Shown: positions 20,015 to 28,957 of the stretch, in pieces | Layout: the number at the start of each line of letters is the position of its first letter | How positions within the stretch are numbered: the stretch's first letter is position 1 | Source of the DNA: Parachlamydia acanthamoebae | GTDB taxonomy: Bacteria > Chlamydiota > Chlamydiia > Chlamydiales > Parachlamydiaceae | Direction: 5' to 3' | Length of the DNA: 64,000 nt | Assembly: GCF_000875975.1 (NCBI RefSeq) | Contig: NZ_BAWW01000007.1 | Coordinates: 1 to 64,000 of the forward strand | The notes under the pieces: model-generated | What the model was told of the DNA's origin: nothing | What the model saw: only the letters and a program-made list of their open reading frames with translations | Database searches by the model: none | Position numbers and translations under genes: made by a program

Positions 20015-20245
20015 ATAAACTCTCTGTTTGAAATTTTTAAAAACCGATTATGTTATACACTCGATTATTTTTACAGAAATTTATGTACATATTAGCACAA
20101 ATTAGAAGTTCTAGGTGTGGATTTATTTTTACGGTAATAAAGTAGATCTAATGATTGAAAACAATATCCTAAAATTCAAATAAAAACTTTAAAGCAAAGT
20201 TAACAAATGAACTTTCGATGTGTCAAAAAAATAAAGTTTTGAAAT

Positions 20246-20974
20246 TTACAGTTTAAACTGCTCACCAAAATATCCTTTGCGAGCCTCTGGATTTTGCACG
20301 AGCTCATCAACTGTTCCAGAAAGCATGACTTTACCTTCAAAAACAAGGTAACTGCGATCCACAATAGAGAAAATCTCCCGTGCATTGTGATCTGTGATTA
20401 AAATGCTGATATTTTTATTTGAAAGATGGGAAATCATTTCTTTGACTTCATCTACAGAAATGGGATCGATGTTTGCAAAAGGCTCATCCAGCATCAAAAA
20501 GGTTGGATTTGTAACGAGAGCACGCGTAATTTCTAGACGTCTACGCTCGCCCCCTGAAAGAGCAATGGCTTTCTTCTTCGCTAAATGCTCAAGATGTAAT
20601 TCAGCAAGAAGTTGTTCTAATCTGAGTTTTTGATCTGCTCGACTTAGCTCTAGTCCTTCCAGAATACTCAAAATGTTTTCTTCAACGGTTAAATAACGGA
20701 ATACAGAGGGTTCTTGCGCTAGATATCCCATCCCCATCCTGGCACGCAAATGCATGGGTTGACGAGTGACATCCTGCCCTTGAAAGATAACTTCTCCCTT
20801 ATCCGGTCGAATTAAACCAACTGTCATGTAAAAAGCTGTGGTTTTACCGGCTCCATTAGGTCCGAGCAATCCCACAACTTCCCCCTGGTTGACTTCAAAT
20901 GACAAACCATTGACAACGGTTCTTCCACCGTAAGACTTCACTAATTTTTTAACTTGTAAACAGGGCGTTGTCAT
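20246..20974 (-). CDS. lptB: LptB, LPS-export ABC transporter ATPase
   Basis: 242 residues. Walker A GPNGAGKT is at 38-45, the signature LSGGERRR is in the middle, and Walker B ends in LDEPFANIDP, which is diagnostic of LptB. It powers extraction of lipopolysaccharide from the inner membrane with LptF and LptG, which are not in this window. It is the last gene of a five-gene operon, starting 10 bases after the OstA-like gene, and the substrate pathway (KdsA) lies in the same operon. Confidence 0.95.
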   Translation of the reverse strand: MTTPCLQVKKLVKSYGGRTVVNGLSFEVNQGEVVGLLGPNGAGKTTAFYMTVGLIRPDKGEVIFQGQDVTRQPMHLRARMGMGYLAQEPSVFRYLTVEENILSILEGLELSRADQKLRLEQLLAELHLEHLAKKKAIALSGGERRRLEITRALVTNPTFLMLDEPFANIDPISVDEVKEMISHLSNKNISILITDHNAREIFSIVDRSYLVFEGKVMLSGTVDELVQNPEARKGYFGEQFKL

Positions 20975-20984
20975 TGATTCACCA

Positions 20985-22427
20985 TTATTTTTTATCCAGT
21001 AAAAACCGGCTTTTTAATTTATCAAATTCATGCTCGATAAAACTAAAACGAACGTCCCCATACCCTTGCACGGTGTCCCTCTTGCGCATGTTATCACGCT
21101 TGATTTTAAGCGAAGGAGCGCTTACTTGCAAATTGTCAATTTTATCATAGAAAAGAACTCGCCTTCCATGATTAGCTGAAAGGTACATTTCTTTCGTTTG
21201 AGGATGATATTCCACTTTATCGGCTAAAACATATTCCTTTAAAAGGTTAGCCGCGTTCCCATCCCCACATTGATTGCAAATATACACATTTCCCTCAAAA
21301 ACAATTAGAGAAGGAACGACTGTTGCTTGTTTTTGCGTATAAGAAATAGTGATTGAATCCGCGTAGATTTCACCAATAGAATCTACGTAATGGATTTGAT
21401 TTTCACGCAAAACATTTCCTTTGCTATCTGTGGGACTTTTAAGAAATGTTTTGAATGCAAGACGATCGATTTCCAGATCCCCATAGCACATCAACGTGTG
21501 GGGAAACGCATTCTTCTCGCTATCTTCATGAATCAACAGACATTTGCCAGGAACTCGAATTGTGCGAATTTGCCACTTTCCATCAAAATAAGCACGTTGG
21601 AGCATGACCTTATGATCCGTTGTCATATGTCCAATTCCCTGCTGATTGATTTTAACATCCCCATCAAGAATGAGTAGATGCTGAGAGTCATCCCAATGCA
21701 TAAAATCCGCAGAAAAAACAACAATTCCTTTAGCGATTGTTTTCAATTCACCTTGGGGTTTTGTAAAAAGTGAGCATTTTTTTTGCATATCAATGGTCAC
21801 GTGCTGTGACCTGATAAAATCTCCTTCTGCAGTCAGAAGACGACATTCCTGCTCAGTTGTTACCCCTTGAAGAGAAAGATTTCCTTGCATTTTTTTTGAC
21901 TTGAATTGGAGGGGCCGATCGTAGATTAAGAGCTCTCCAAATGCAGTAAAAACGTCATTGTAATTAACTGAAACCTGCTCTTGAGCTTGAATTTTGTCAA
22001 ATTTCAAATCCTCATTTTCACGCGTTAACTCAACTGTCATTTTGCGGCTTTTAACAGTTAAGTATATGTCTTGAGCTGTCTTTTCTGTATAGATAACTTC
22101 AGGTTGACTATCCGTTGCTTTAAAAACCCCAGTCAATTGCTCGCATAGAATCTCTGCATCTCCACATTCGAGTTGTCCCCCACCTTTTAAGTGGATATGA
22201 ACATTCTCATGCATGTTTAATGCATACAATTTTTGATCTTGTATTAAATCAATTTGTTGCGCGGAGATGCGCCCCAAGGAATGCTCAACAATTGCATTCC
22301 CCTTCAAGAAAATTTCCTTACCATAACAAGAGGCGGTTTCCGATTCTACGATGAGAGTATCTGTAGCTGCTAGAGATCCGCTTATCATTAAAAAAATAAG
22401 TCCAATTTTTCCTTTGAGAAAACGCAT
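20985..22427 (-). CDS. Oversized LptA/OstA-like periplasmic protein
   Basis: 480 residues with a signal peptide (MRFLKGKIGLIFLMISGSLAA). The body is a series of short beta strands of OstA type: ASCYGKEIFLKGNAIVEH, ARLTAEGDF-like units, LLILDGDVKINQQGIGHMTTD and IVFEGNVYICN. A normal LptA is about 180 residues, so this protein carries two or more jellyroll lengths. It lies between an LptC-like gene (sharing one base, TAATG) and lptB, exactly where lptA is expected. The likely role is the periplasmic LPS bridge, or an LptA/LptD-N-terminal hybrid. Confidence 0.75.
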   Translation of the reverse strand: MRFLKGKIGLIFLMISGSLAATDTLIVESETASCYGKEIFLKGNAIVEHSLGRISAQQIDLIQDQKLYALNMHENVHIHLKGGGQLECGDAEILCEQLTGVFKATDSQPEVIYTEKTAQDIYLTVKSRKMTVELTRENEDLKFDKIQAQEQVSVNYNDVFTAFGELLIYDRPLQFKSKKMQGNLSLQGVTTEQECRLLTAEGDFIRSQHVTIDMQKKCSLFTKPQGELKTIAKGIVVFSADFMHWDDSQHLLILDGDVKINQQGIGHMTTDHKVMLQRAYFDGKWQIRTIRVPGKCLLIHEDSEKNAFPHTLMCYGDLEIDRLAFKTFLKSPTDSKGNVLRENQIHYVDSIGEIYADSITISYTQKQATVVPSLIVFEGNVYICNQCGDGNAANLLKEYVLADKVEYHPQTKEMYLSANHGRRVLFYDKIDNLQVSAPSLKIKRDNMRKRDTVQGYGDVRFSFIEHEFDKLKSRFLLDKK

Positions 22428-23140
22428 TACAGATCCCTCTCAGGTAACTCAAGTCGCCCTTTAAATTGGCTTGCATCTAAGTTAAGCTTTTTATTTTTTA
22501 ATGAAAATTCCACTTTAGCAGCAAAGGCGGTCATGCTTGGAGAAGCTTCGGATAGGGGCTGCATTAAAATATGGGAAGGGAGTGTGTACCGAAAGACTTG
22601 CACTTGATCTGCCATAAACTTTTCATGACGAAAAGTATAAACGGCAGAATCAGCTTCAAAATAATTGATTGTTTGCATTGGCACCGCCCCAGAGTCTTTA
22701 AAGGGGATCTTTTGCCCATGGACTTCCAATTCTTCCATTTGAAAAAAATGATTAGGAATGCCAAAGGCTAGACGACCGTCTGGCAAGACGTAATACAATT
22801 TTTCTTGCATTCGACCAATCACATCATACATTCTTTCCTGGATTTCACCTTTTCCATCTTTTTCGATAAATAAAATCTCTGCATCCTGACATTCTAAACG
22901 AAGTTTACGCAGTTCAGCGCCTTCATTAAAGAGAATTTCTTTCACGACGCCTTTACGTTGCTGCTGAAGATGATAATCATTCTTACTCACATTTTTTTGC
23001 GATCCTGTCAAATTGTGATAAAAAGCTTCTGCTTCTGGATCAGGAATAACCAAATAAGCCATCAGCAAAACAAACATCACAAAAAAAAGAGTAAATAGCA
23101 ATCGAGAAGCTTTTAAGAAAGAAAAGGGGCGCTTACTCAT
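22427..23140 (-). CDS. LptC-like inner-membrane protein
   Basis: 237 residues. One membrane helix at about 14-30 is followed by a periplasmic beta-rich domain. Size and topology fit LptC, which passes LPS from LptB2FG to LptA, although the sequence is weakly conserved. Its start overlaps the end of kdsA by eight bases and its stop overlaps the next start, so translation is coupled. The LptC assignment rests mainly on position and topology. Confidence 0.7.
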   Translation of the reverse strand: MSKRPFSFLKASRLLFTLFFVMFVLLMAYLVIPDPEAEAFYHNLTGSQKNVSKNDYHLQQQRKGVVKEILFNEGAELRKLRLECQDAEILFIEKDGKGEIQERMYDVIGRMQEKLYYVLPDGRLAFGIPNHFFQMEELEVHGQKIPFKDSGAVPMQTINYFEADSAVYTFRHEKFMADQVQVFRYTLPSHILMQPLSEASPSMTAFAAKVEFSLKNKKLNLDASQFKGRLELPERDL

Positions 23141-23975
23141 CTAAATCCTGTCGCATGAGTTGATACAGAGATTCCAGTAATCTAAGTAGTTTCGGCAATT
23201 CTTTAAAATCCATAACTGTTGCTGCGTCGCTTTTAGCATGCTTAGGGTCTGGATGTGATTCTATAAATAGACAATCTACCCCAGCCGCCACTGCCGCCTT
23301 AGCTAAAACAGGGATAAATTCACGCTGTCCTCCCGATACACTTCCCTGTCCTCCAGGCAACTGGACAGAGTGCGTCGCATCAAAGCAAACAGGTACACCA
23401 AATTGTTGCATGATCGGAATGGCACGCATATCGCTAACTAGATTATTGTATCCAAAAGACGCACCTCTATCCGTTAGAATCACCTGATGGTTGCCAGTTG
23501 AATGGATTTTTTCTACCACATTCTTCATATCCCAAGGAGCCATAAATTGCCCTTTCTTCACATTGACTATTGCCCCAGTCTTTCCTGCAGCAATAATCAG
23601 ATCTGTCTGTCTGCATAAAAAAGCAGGAATTTGGATAATTTCGCACACCTGACTTGCTGCAATAGCTTCTTCAGCAGAGTGAATGTCTGTGACAACAGCC
23701 AATCCCGTTTGTTCGCGAACTTTTTGAAGAATACGCAACCCCTCTTCTAATCCAGGTCCACGAAAAGAATGTACAGAGGTTCTATTTGCTTTATCATAGC
23801 TCGATTTAAAGATGAGTTTGACTGATTTAAAAGGTTCAAAGATTTTTTGAAGTGTTTCTGCAGCTTTAAGTGTATGCTCTTCACTTTCGATGACACACGG
23901 TCCTGACATAATCACAAGATCTTTTTGGCCAATGTAAAAGTCTTTCACTGCCAATTGAGATTTTTCTTTTTTCAT
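23133..23975 (-). CDS. kdsA: KdsA, 3-deoxy-D-manno-octulosonate 8-phosphate synthase
   Basis: 280 residues, the normal length. It condenses phosphoenolpyruvate with arabinose 5-phosphate to make KDO-8-phosphate for the LPS inner core. The N-terminal block SGPCVIES, the KSSYDKANRTS block, the DRGASFGYNNLV motif, and the SHPDPKHAKSDAA block near the C-terminus are all in place. The kdsA-lptC-like-lptB order is a known chlamydial arrangement. It starts 11 bases after folK. Confidence 0.95.
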   Translation of the reverse strand: MKKEKSQLAVKDFYIGQKDLVIMSGPCVIESEEHTLKAAETLQKIFEPFKSVKLIFKSSYDKANRTSVHSFRGPGLEEGLRILQKVREQTGLAVVTDIHSAEEAIAASQVCEIIQIPAFLCRQTDLIIAAGKTGAIVNVKKGQFMAPWDMKNVVEKIHSTGNHQVILTDRGASFGYNNLVSDMRAIPIMQQFGVPVCFDATHSVQLPGGQGSVSGGQREFIPVLAKAAVAAGVDCLFIESHPDPKHAKSDAATVMDFKELPKLLRLLESLYQLMRQDLDE

Positions 23976-23986
23976 ATTGTACTCAC

Positions 23987-24511
23987 TTAAATCGCTATTT
24001 TTTCTTGAAGAAAGGACACTGTTTCTTGGTGCATATTCGGAAATTCACGCAAGAGCTGGGGTAAATTGACACGTACAAGCTCTTTTTTGTCGAGAGAGGG
24101 AACGTCTAATTCATCGACTAAGTCTGCTAAAGGTGTCAAAACAAACAAACGCTCTTTCCAACGAGGATGGGGAACTTGAAGCCGAGGGGTCACATGTACT
24201 TCCGTGTCAAAAAAGAGCAAATCTAAATCAATGATGCGTGGGGCATTCTTCGGCTTGTCTACTTTTCCCAACAATTTTTCAATATTTTGGAGATAAGTCA
24301 ATAGATCTGTGGCCGAATAAGCTGTGTCAAAACAGCAAACGGCATTTACAAAATGATCTTGTAAAATAGGTCCAACAGGAGTCGTTAAATAAAATGAGGA
24401 AACTTTAAGTTCAAAAACACCTGAAAGTTGTTCAATGTGCTTTAGTGCTTGTCCTAGGATTGAACAGCTATCTCCAATGTTTCCTCCTAGACCTACAAAA
24501 GCTTTTTTCAC
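23987..24511 (-). CDS. folK: FolK-like 6-hydroxymethyl-dihydropterin pyrophosphokinase
   Basis: About 174 residues. Family motifs are VGLGGNIGDS at the N-terminus and APRIIDLDLLFF in the second half, the Mg/ATP site. The enzyme makes the pterin pyrophosphate for dihydropteroate synthase in folate biosynthesis. The frame stays open to a TTG at 24538, but the GTG at 24511 has GGAGAG about six bases upstream and gives the usual short N-terminus, so I chose it. It heads the kdsA-lpt operon, a cross-pathway grouping. Confidence 0.9.
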   Translation of the reverse strand: MKKAFVGLGGNIGDSCSILGQALKHIEQLSGVFELKVSSFYLTTPVGPILQDHFVNAVCCFDTAYSATDLLTYLQNIEKLLGKVDKPKNAPRIIDLDLLFFDTEVHVTPRLQVPHPRWKERLFVLTPLADLVDELDVPSLDKKELVRVNLPQLLREFPNMHQETVSFLQEKIAI

Positions 24512-24720
24512 GTGGATCTCTCCTTGAATGCTGGTCAACTATTTAACGTAAATAATTGATTGCTAAATGGATTAAGTAAAATTCAGATCCATCATACCCC
24601 TGCCTACACATATTTATCCAGAAAAAATCTTTCAGACTGTGCCGTGTAGAAATCACTTTCAATTAATATTTTTATTTGTCATTATTTTTACAAACCCCCC
24701 CCTTACCAAAAGGAATAATG

Positions 24721-25005
24721 ATGCTTTACACCAAAAGAATGATAAGCATATTGTTAATCTTCTTATCTACAGCATGCTTTGCTTCTACACAAACTACAAA
24801 AGTCTATTTATCTGCTGATCAAATTGTTTTTATCGACACGCATCTATTTGTCATGGAGGAAGGTCGCCTGCATTTTGTCAATATAATTGAACAAGATGAA
24901 CATGGCTTTTTTTATCACAAACAAGCCTTTTACGGCTTCTGTCCGAATGGCCATCCCTATGGACCTGATGGCTCTTGTTTGGGATCCGGCTGCCCTTTCA
25001 ACTAG
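24721..25005 (+). CDS. Small exported Cys-containing protein, unknown
   Basis: About 94 residues from the ATG at 24721 (AGGA six bases upstream; 24718 is also an ATG). The N-terminus is a clear signal peptide ending near ACFAST. The mature part is short. Its last 25 residues contain GFCPNGHPYG and SCLGSGCPFN, with three Cys and a His that could bind metal or form disulfides. Not recognised. It stands alone between the envelope operon and the NHEJ operon, divergent from folK. Confidence 0.7.
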   Translation: MLYTKRMISILLIFLSTACFASTQTTKVYLSADQIVFIDTHLFVMEEGRLHFVNIIEQDEHGFFYHKQAFYGFCPNGHPYGPDGSCLGSGCPFN

Positions 25006-25163
25006 AGCAAATGGAATGGAGACTTGAGAGATCAAAGACATCTTAATTCTGTTTTTTATGCTTTATTTCGATAATCATACGGTGGAGGAACTTTTCGAAT
25101 AGAGAAAAGCTTGCTCATTCAGGTCAATAAGAGCATTTTTAAACACTGAACTTTTATTTTTTG

Positions 25164-27548
25164 TTAAATGAACATCTTTTTTAAACGGTTTAAGGCTGTC
25201 TGCATGTTGACACCACCCCCCAAAATTGGCTTAAAGATATCCCCCATTTTATCGAGACGTTTTAAAATGGTGTGTATATCAAAATCTTTTGGATCTAAAC
25301 CCGGTTTTACCTCTTCCCACAAAAGGGGCGTAGAAACAAGTGCACCAGGTCGTGGACGCACTGAATAGGGAGCCACAATGGTTTGCAAAGCACGGTTTTG
25401 TAGATAATCCAAGTAAATTTTTTTTGGCCTGCTTTGAGGACTTCTCTCGACAGAAGTGATTGTAGGAAATTGCTTGTGTATACATAGCGCAATCACATGG
25501 GCAAATTCCTTGGATTGTTCATAGTCATACTTCGCATGCAAAGGGATAAAAATATGCAGTCCTTTTCCACCCGATGTTTTGCAGTAGTTTTTAATCTTCG
25601 CTCTTTCTAATAGCTCGTGTGTCGCACTGGCAATTTCTATCACTTTTTCAAATGCGATATCATGAGGATCCAAATCGATAATACAATAATCCGGTTTTTC
25701 CAAATTTTTGCAACGCGATGTAAAAGGATGCAAATCAATGGATCCAAGATTCACAGCATAAAGCAGGCTGCGTAGATCTGAAATCATGAGATAATGATCC
25801 ACTTTCCCCTCGTGCTGAACAGGAAATGTTTTCAACCAATCGGGGTGAGAAAAATCTATATTTTTTTGGTAAAAGTCTTTGCCCTCAATTCCATCAGGAA
25901 AACGGTGTAAAGTAATGGGGCGATTTCTAAGGTAAGGCAATAGATAAGGAGCTACTTTTTGATAATACGCAATGAGATCCCCTTTGGTATATTTTTCCTT
26001 GGGCCAATACAGCTTATCTAAATTGGTTAGCTCCAATTCTTGTCGTTTACTTGTTCTCCCTTTTTTTTCCTCACTGGCTGTTGGGATTTCCTTTTTAACT
26101 TCCTTAGGGTTCTTATCTATTCTTAGGCCTCGAAAAATAGGCTGTCGCATAATGTCATCCTTTGTCCATTCAGCAAATGAAACTTCACATACAAGTTTAG
26201 GTTTAATCCAGGTCACAGGCATATTGGGTTTAGGTATATTTTTGAAAGGCGATTTTTTTTGACTCAATGGCAATAGCTGCTTATAAACATCCTCCAACAA
26301 TTCGTCGGTAAATCCCCCTCCCACATGTCCAACATAATGTAGCTCTCCTTGATCATCATAAACGCCAACTAATAGCGCTCCAAATTTTTTACGGGATCCA
26401 CGCGGCTCAGTGAAACCCCCAATCACAACTTCTTGTCGCAAGGCTGTTTTAATTTTTACCCAATCTTGACTTCTTCTAGATTGATATGTGCTGGTCACCT
26501 TTTTGCCAATAATTCCTTCCAGCTTATTTTTTACAGCTTCTTTATAAAAATCCTCTCCATCCTTCACGATATGATCGCTATAACGAATTAAGGGAAGATT
26601 TAACTCCTTTAACAACTTTTTCAAAAGGTTCTTGCGTTCAATAAGGGGAAGATTGCGCAGGTCTTGACCATCTTTATACAGAAGATCAAACACATAATAG
26701 TAGAGTACCCCTGCATGATCTTTTTGATAATTTTGCATGAATTGAAAGTCAGATTTACCTGCAGAGTCTAAAACGACTAGTTCACCGTCAAAAATGACTT
26801 TGTCCTTCACTTTTTTCAAGCTATCCACAATAACCGGGAAGCGATCATTTAAAAGAATGCGATTGCGTGACTTTAACTGCACATTGTTTGGATCTATAAA
26901 GGCTAAGGCCCGATAGCCATCCCATTTGATTTCAAAAAGCCAATCTTCGCTACTGAAAGGATGATCAGCTAATGTGGCCAGCATAGGAGTCACAAATTCT
27001 GGCATTTTGACTTGCTTAGCAGGCTTGTCGTGGTCTGTTTCTGTCGCAAAAGCATCTTCTTTTTTAATTAAAAGCCATGCCGTGTCTTCTGCATCTTGCT
27101 TGAGCTTTTGAAAAACAAATTCTCCTTGTAGTTTTTCACCATGCAAAATGACGGCAAAATGCCCTTTTTTTAAACCTATTGTGAGATATTTCTCAATTTC
27201 CTCTCGCGTGGTTACATGGGGCACCGTATATGTTCCTCGATCCCATATTTCCACTTTACCAGCGCCATAATTGCCTTTGGGAATAGTTCCTTCAAAATAT
27301 TGATAATCAAGAGGATGGTCTTCCACTTGGATGGCTAGCCGTTTATCATACGGGTCAAGTGAAGGCCCTTTTGGCACGGCCCAACTTAAAAGAACTCCTT
27401 TGTATTCTAAACGAAAGTCATAATGTAAGCGCCTTGCGGCATGCTTTTGAATGCAAAAGTTTAAAGCATCAGAACGTTTATTTTTTCCGGCAGAGGGTTC
27501 TTTGCTTTTGTTTAGATCTCGTTTAGAGCGGTATTCTCCCAAGCTCAT
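25164..27548 (-). CDS. ligD: LigD, multifunctional NHEJ DNA ligase (PE-LIG-POL)
   Basis: 794 residues in three domains. The 3'-phosphoesterase is at about 10-160 (KHAARRLHYDFRLE, then EDHPLDY). The ATP-dependent ligase is at about 185-480, with catalytic Lys208 in EIKWDGYR. The archaeal primase-type polymerase is at about 500-790 (LDKLYWPKEKYTKGD, IDLDP, HIFIPL). This is the Pseudomonas-type domain order. The enzyme trims, fills and seals double-strand breaks bound by Ku. It starts three bases after ku, so the two are co-translated. Chlamydial pathogens lack this pathway, so it marks the environmental lineage or acquisition. Confidence 0.95.
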   Translation of the reverse strand: MSLGEYRSKRDLNKSKEPSAGKNKRSDALNFCIQKHAARRLHYDFRLEYKGVLLSWAVPKGPSLDPYDKRLAIQVEDHPLDYQYFEGTIPKGNYGAGKVEIWDRGTYTVPHVTTREEIEKYLTIGLKKGHFAVILHGEKLQGEFVFQKLKQDAEDTAWLLIKKEDAFATETDHDKPAKQVKMPEFVTPMLATLADHPFSSEDWLFEIKWDGYRALAFIDPNNVQLKSRNRILLNDRFPVIVDSLKKVKDKVIFDGELVVLDSAGKSDFQFMQNYQKDHAGVLYYYVFDLLYKDGQDLRNLPLIERKNLLKKLLKELNLPLIRYSDHIVKDGEDFYKEAVKNKLEGIIGKKVTSTYQSRRSQDWVKIKTALRQEVVIGGFTEPRGSRKKFGALLVGVYDDQGELHYVGHVGGGFTDELLEDVYKQLLPLSQKKSPFKNIPKPNMPVTWIKPKLVCEVSFAEWTKDDIMRQPIFRGLRIDKNPKEVKKEIPTASEEKKGRTSKRQELELTNLDKLYWPKEKYTKGDLIAYYQKVAPYLLPYLRNRPITLHRFPDGIEGKDFYQKNIDFSHPDWLKTFPVQHEGKVDHYLMISDLRSLLYAVNLGSIDLHPFTSRCKNLEKPDYCIIDLDPHDIAFEKVIEIASATHELLERAKIKNYCKTSGGKGLHIFIPLHAKYDYEQSKEFAHVIALCIHKQFPTITSVERSPQSRPKKIYLDYLQNRALQTIVAPYSVRPRPGALVSTPLLWEEVKPGLDPKDFDIHTILKRLDKMGDIFKPILGGGVNMQTALNRLKKMFI

Positions 27549-27551
27549 CGA

Positions 27552-28364
27552 TTACATCGCCTTTTTATGCGTTTTTCTAGGCGTTTTTTTTGGCGGATTT
27601 TTTTTGCTTTCTAAGCTTGCTTGAAGGAGAGACATGATGTCGTGTACTTTGGTTGATTTGGGTTCTTCCGTTTTAGGGTGTACAGGACGTCCCTTGGCTT
27701 TCTGTTTGATAATCTGCTTGATTTCTTCCATGTAGGTATCTTTGAAATCTTGAGGTTCAAAAGGAACGGTCAAGTGATCAATGAGCTGAATGGCGATGTC
27801 GATTTCCTTTCCCGTGGATTTCCCCACTGCTGGAATTTTTAGGTCTTCCACTTTGACTAATTCATTTTGGTAGCGCAGCTCATTGAGTATCAGCATATTT
27901 TCGTAAACTTTTATCACGGCTAAATGCTCACGATTGCGCAGGATATATTTTGCTAAGCCCACTTTTTTAGATTTTTTTAAAGCTTCACGTAATAAACTGT
28001 AGGCACTGAAAGCATTTTTGTCTGGCTCTAAAAAATAAGGTTTCGAGTAATAAATGGTATCTACCTCGTTCTCATCGACAAAATTTACAATTTCAATGGT
28101 TTTCGTCTTTTTTAGATTGGCTTTTTCAAAGTCCTTATCATCTAATACAACGTAATCCCCTTTTTCATATTCATAGCCTTTCACAATTTCATTCCAAGGA
28201 ACTTCCTTGCCTTCAGCTTTACAGATTCTCGCATATCGAATTTGGGAATGATCCTTCTTATGAAGCATCACAAATGAGATCTCTTTGTCATGACTAGCTG
28301 TATACATCTGAATCGGGATATTTACTAAACCAAAGCTTAACGCACCTTTCCAAATGGCTCGCAT
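27552..28364 (-). CDS. ku: Ku, bacterial DNA-end-binding protein
   Basis: 270 residues, the usual bacterial Ku length. It begins MRAIWKGALSFGLVNIPIQM, the standard N-terminus. Bacterial Ku is a homodimer that rings broken DNA ends and recruits LigD. The C-terminal tail is Lys/Pro-rich (KKNPPKKTPRKTHKK), the type of basic extension that adds DNA binding. The gene lies between a DJ-1/PfpI-like gene and ligD with three-base gaps on both sides. Confidence 0.96.
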   Translation of the reverse strand: MRAIWKGALSFGLVNIPIQMYTASHDKEISFVMLHKKDHSQIRYARICKAEGKEVPWNEIVKGYEYEKGDYVVLDDKDFEKANLKKTKTIEIVNFVDENEVDTIYYSKPYFLEPDKNAFSAYSLLREALKKSKKVGLAKYILRNREHLAVIKVYENMLILNELRYQNELVKVEDLKIPAVGKSTGKEIDIAIQLIDHLTVPFEPQDFKDTYMEEIKQIIKQKAKGRPVHPKTEEPKSTKVHDIMSLLQASLESKKNPPKKTPRKTHKKAM

Positions 28365-28367
28365 AAA

Positions 28368-28895
28368 TTATCCTTTTTTTGAGAGATATTCAATGATGGC
28401 TGGACAAAACTTAGGAAGGTCGTCAGGAGAACGGCTTGAGATAAAATGTTGGTCAACAACAACGGCTTCATCAACCCATTTAACACCCGCATTCACCATG
28501 TCATCTTTAATGGATATATAGGATGTACACTTGATGCCATTGATGATTTTTGCAGAGATCGGAATCCACCCAGCATGACAGATAAAGGCGATGAGCTTTT
28601 TCTGTTTGTGAAATTGTTGCGTAATTTCCAAAACTTTTGGAAGTTTTCTCAGTTTATCCGGGGCATATCCTCCTGGAATAACTAAGGCAGCATATTCATC
28701 CACGGAAACTTGGTCAAAAGCAATGTCTGCTTTGCAAGGATAGGAGTGCTTTCCTGCATAAATAGTCTCTTTTTTTTCTCCCGCAATGACAACCTCTTTT
28801 CCCGCTTCTTTTAACCGAAACTTTGGATACTGTAATTCTAAATCTTCGTATTCATCCGCAACAAAGATTAAAATCTTTTGATTTTTTGACTTCAT
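28368..28895 (-). CDS. DJ-1/PfpI family protein
   Basis: 175 residues. The fold signature VIPGGYAPD and the nucleophile elbow AFICHAGW, with Cys followed by His, are present, as is the conserved Glu in ADEYEDLE. Members are glyoxalase-III or protein/nucleotide deglycases and stress proteins. Some were annotated as proteases, but activity of that kind is doubtful. Its position three bases before ku suggests a damage-related role, for example removal of glyoxal adducts from DNA or proteins; that link is inference. Confidence 0.88.
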   Translation of the reverse strand: MKSKNQKILIFVADEYEDLELQYPKFRLKEAGKEVVIAGEKKETIYAGKHSYPCKADIAFDQVSVDEYAALVIPGGYAPDKLRKLPKVLEITQQFHKQKKLIAFICHAGWIPISAKIINGIKCTSYISIKDDMVNAGVKWVDEAVVVDQHFISSRSPDDLPKFCPAIIEYLSKKG

Positions 28896-28957
28896 GATGG
28901 ATCTCTTTGTTTATTGTTTCTTAATTAGCTTAAAACTAAATAAACGGGTCAACTAAG

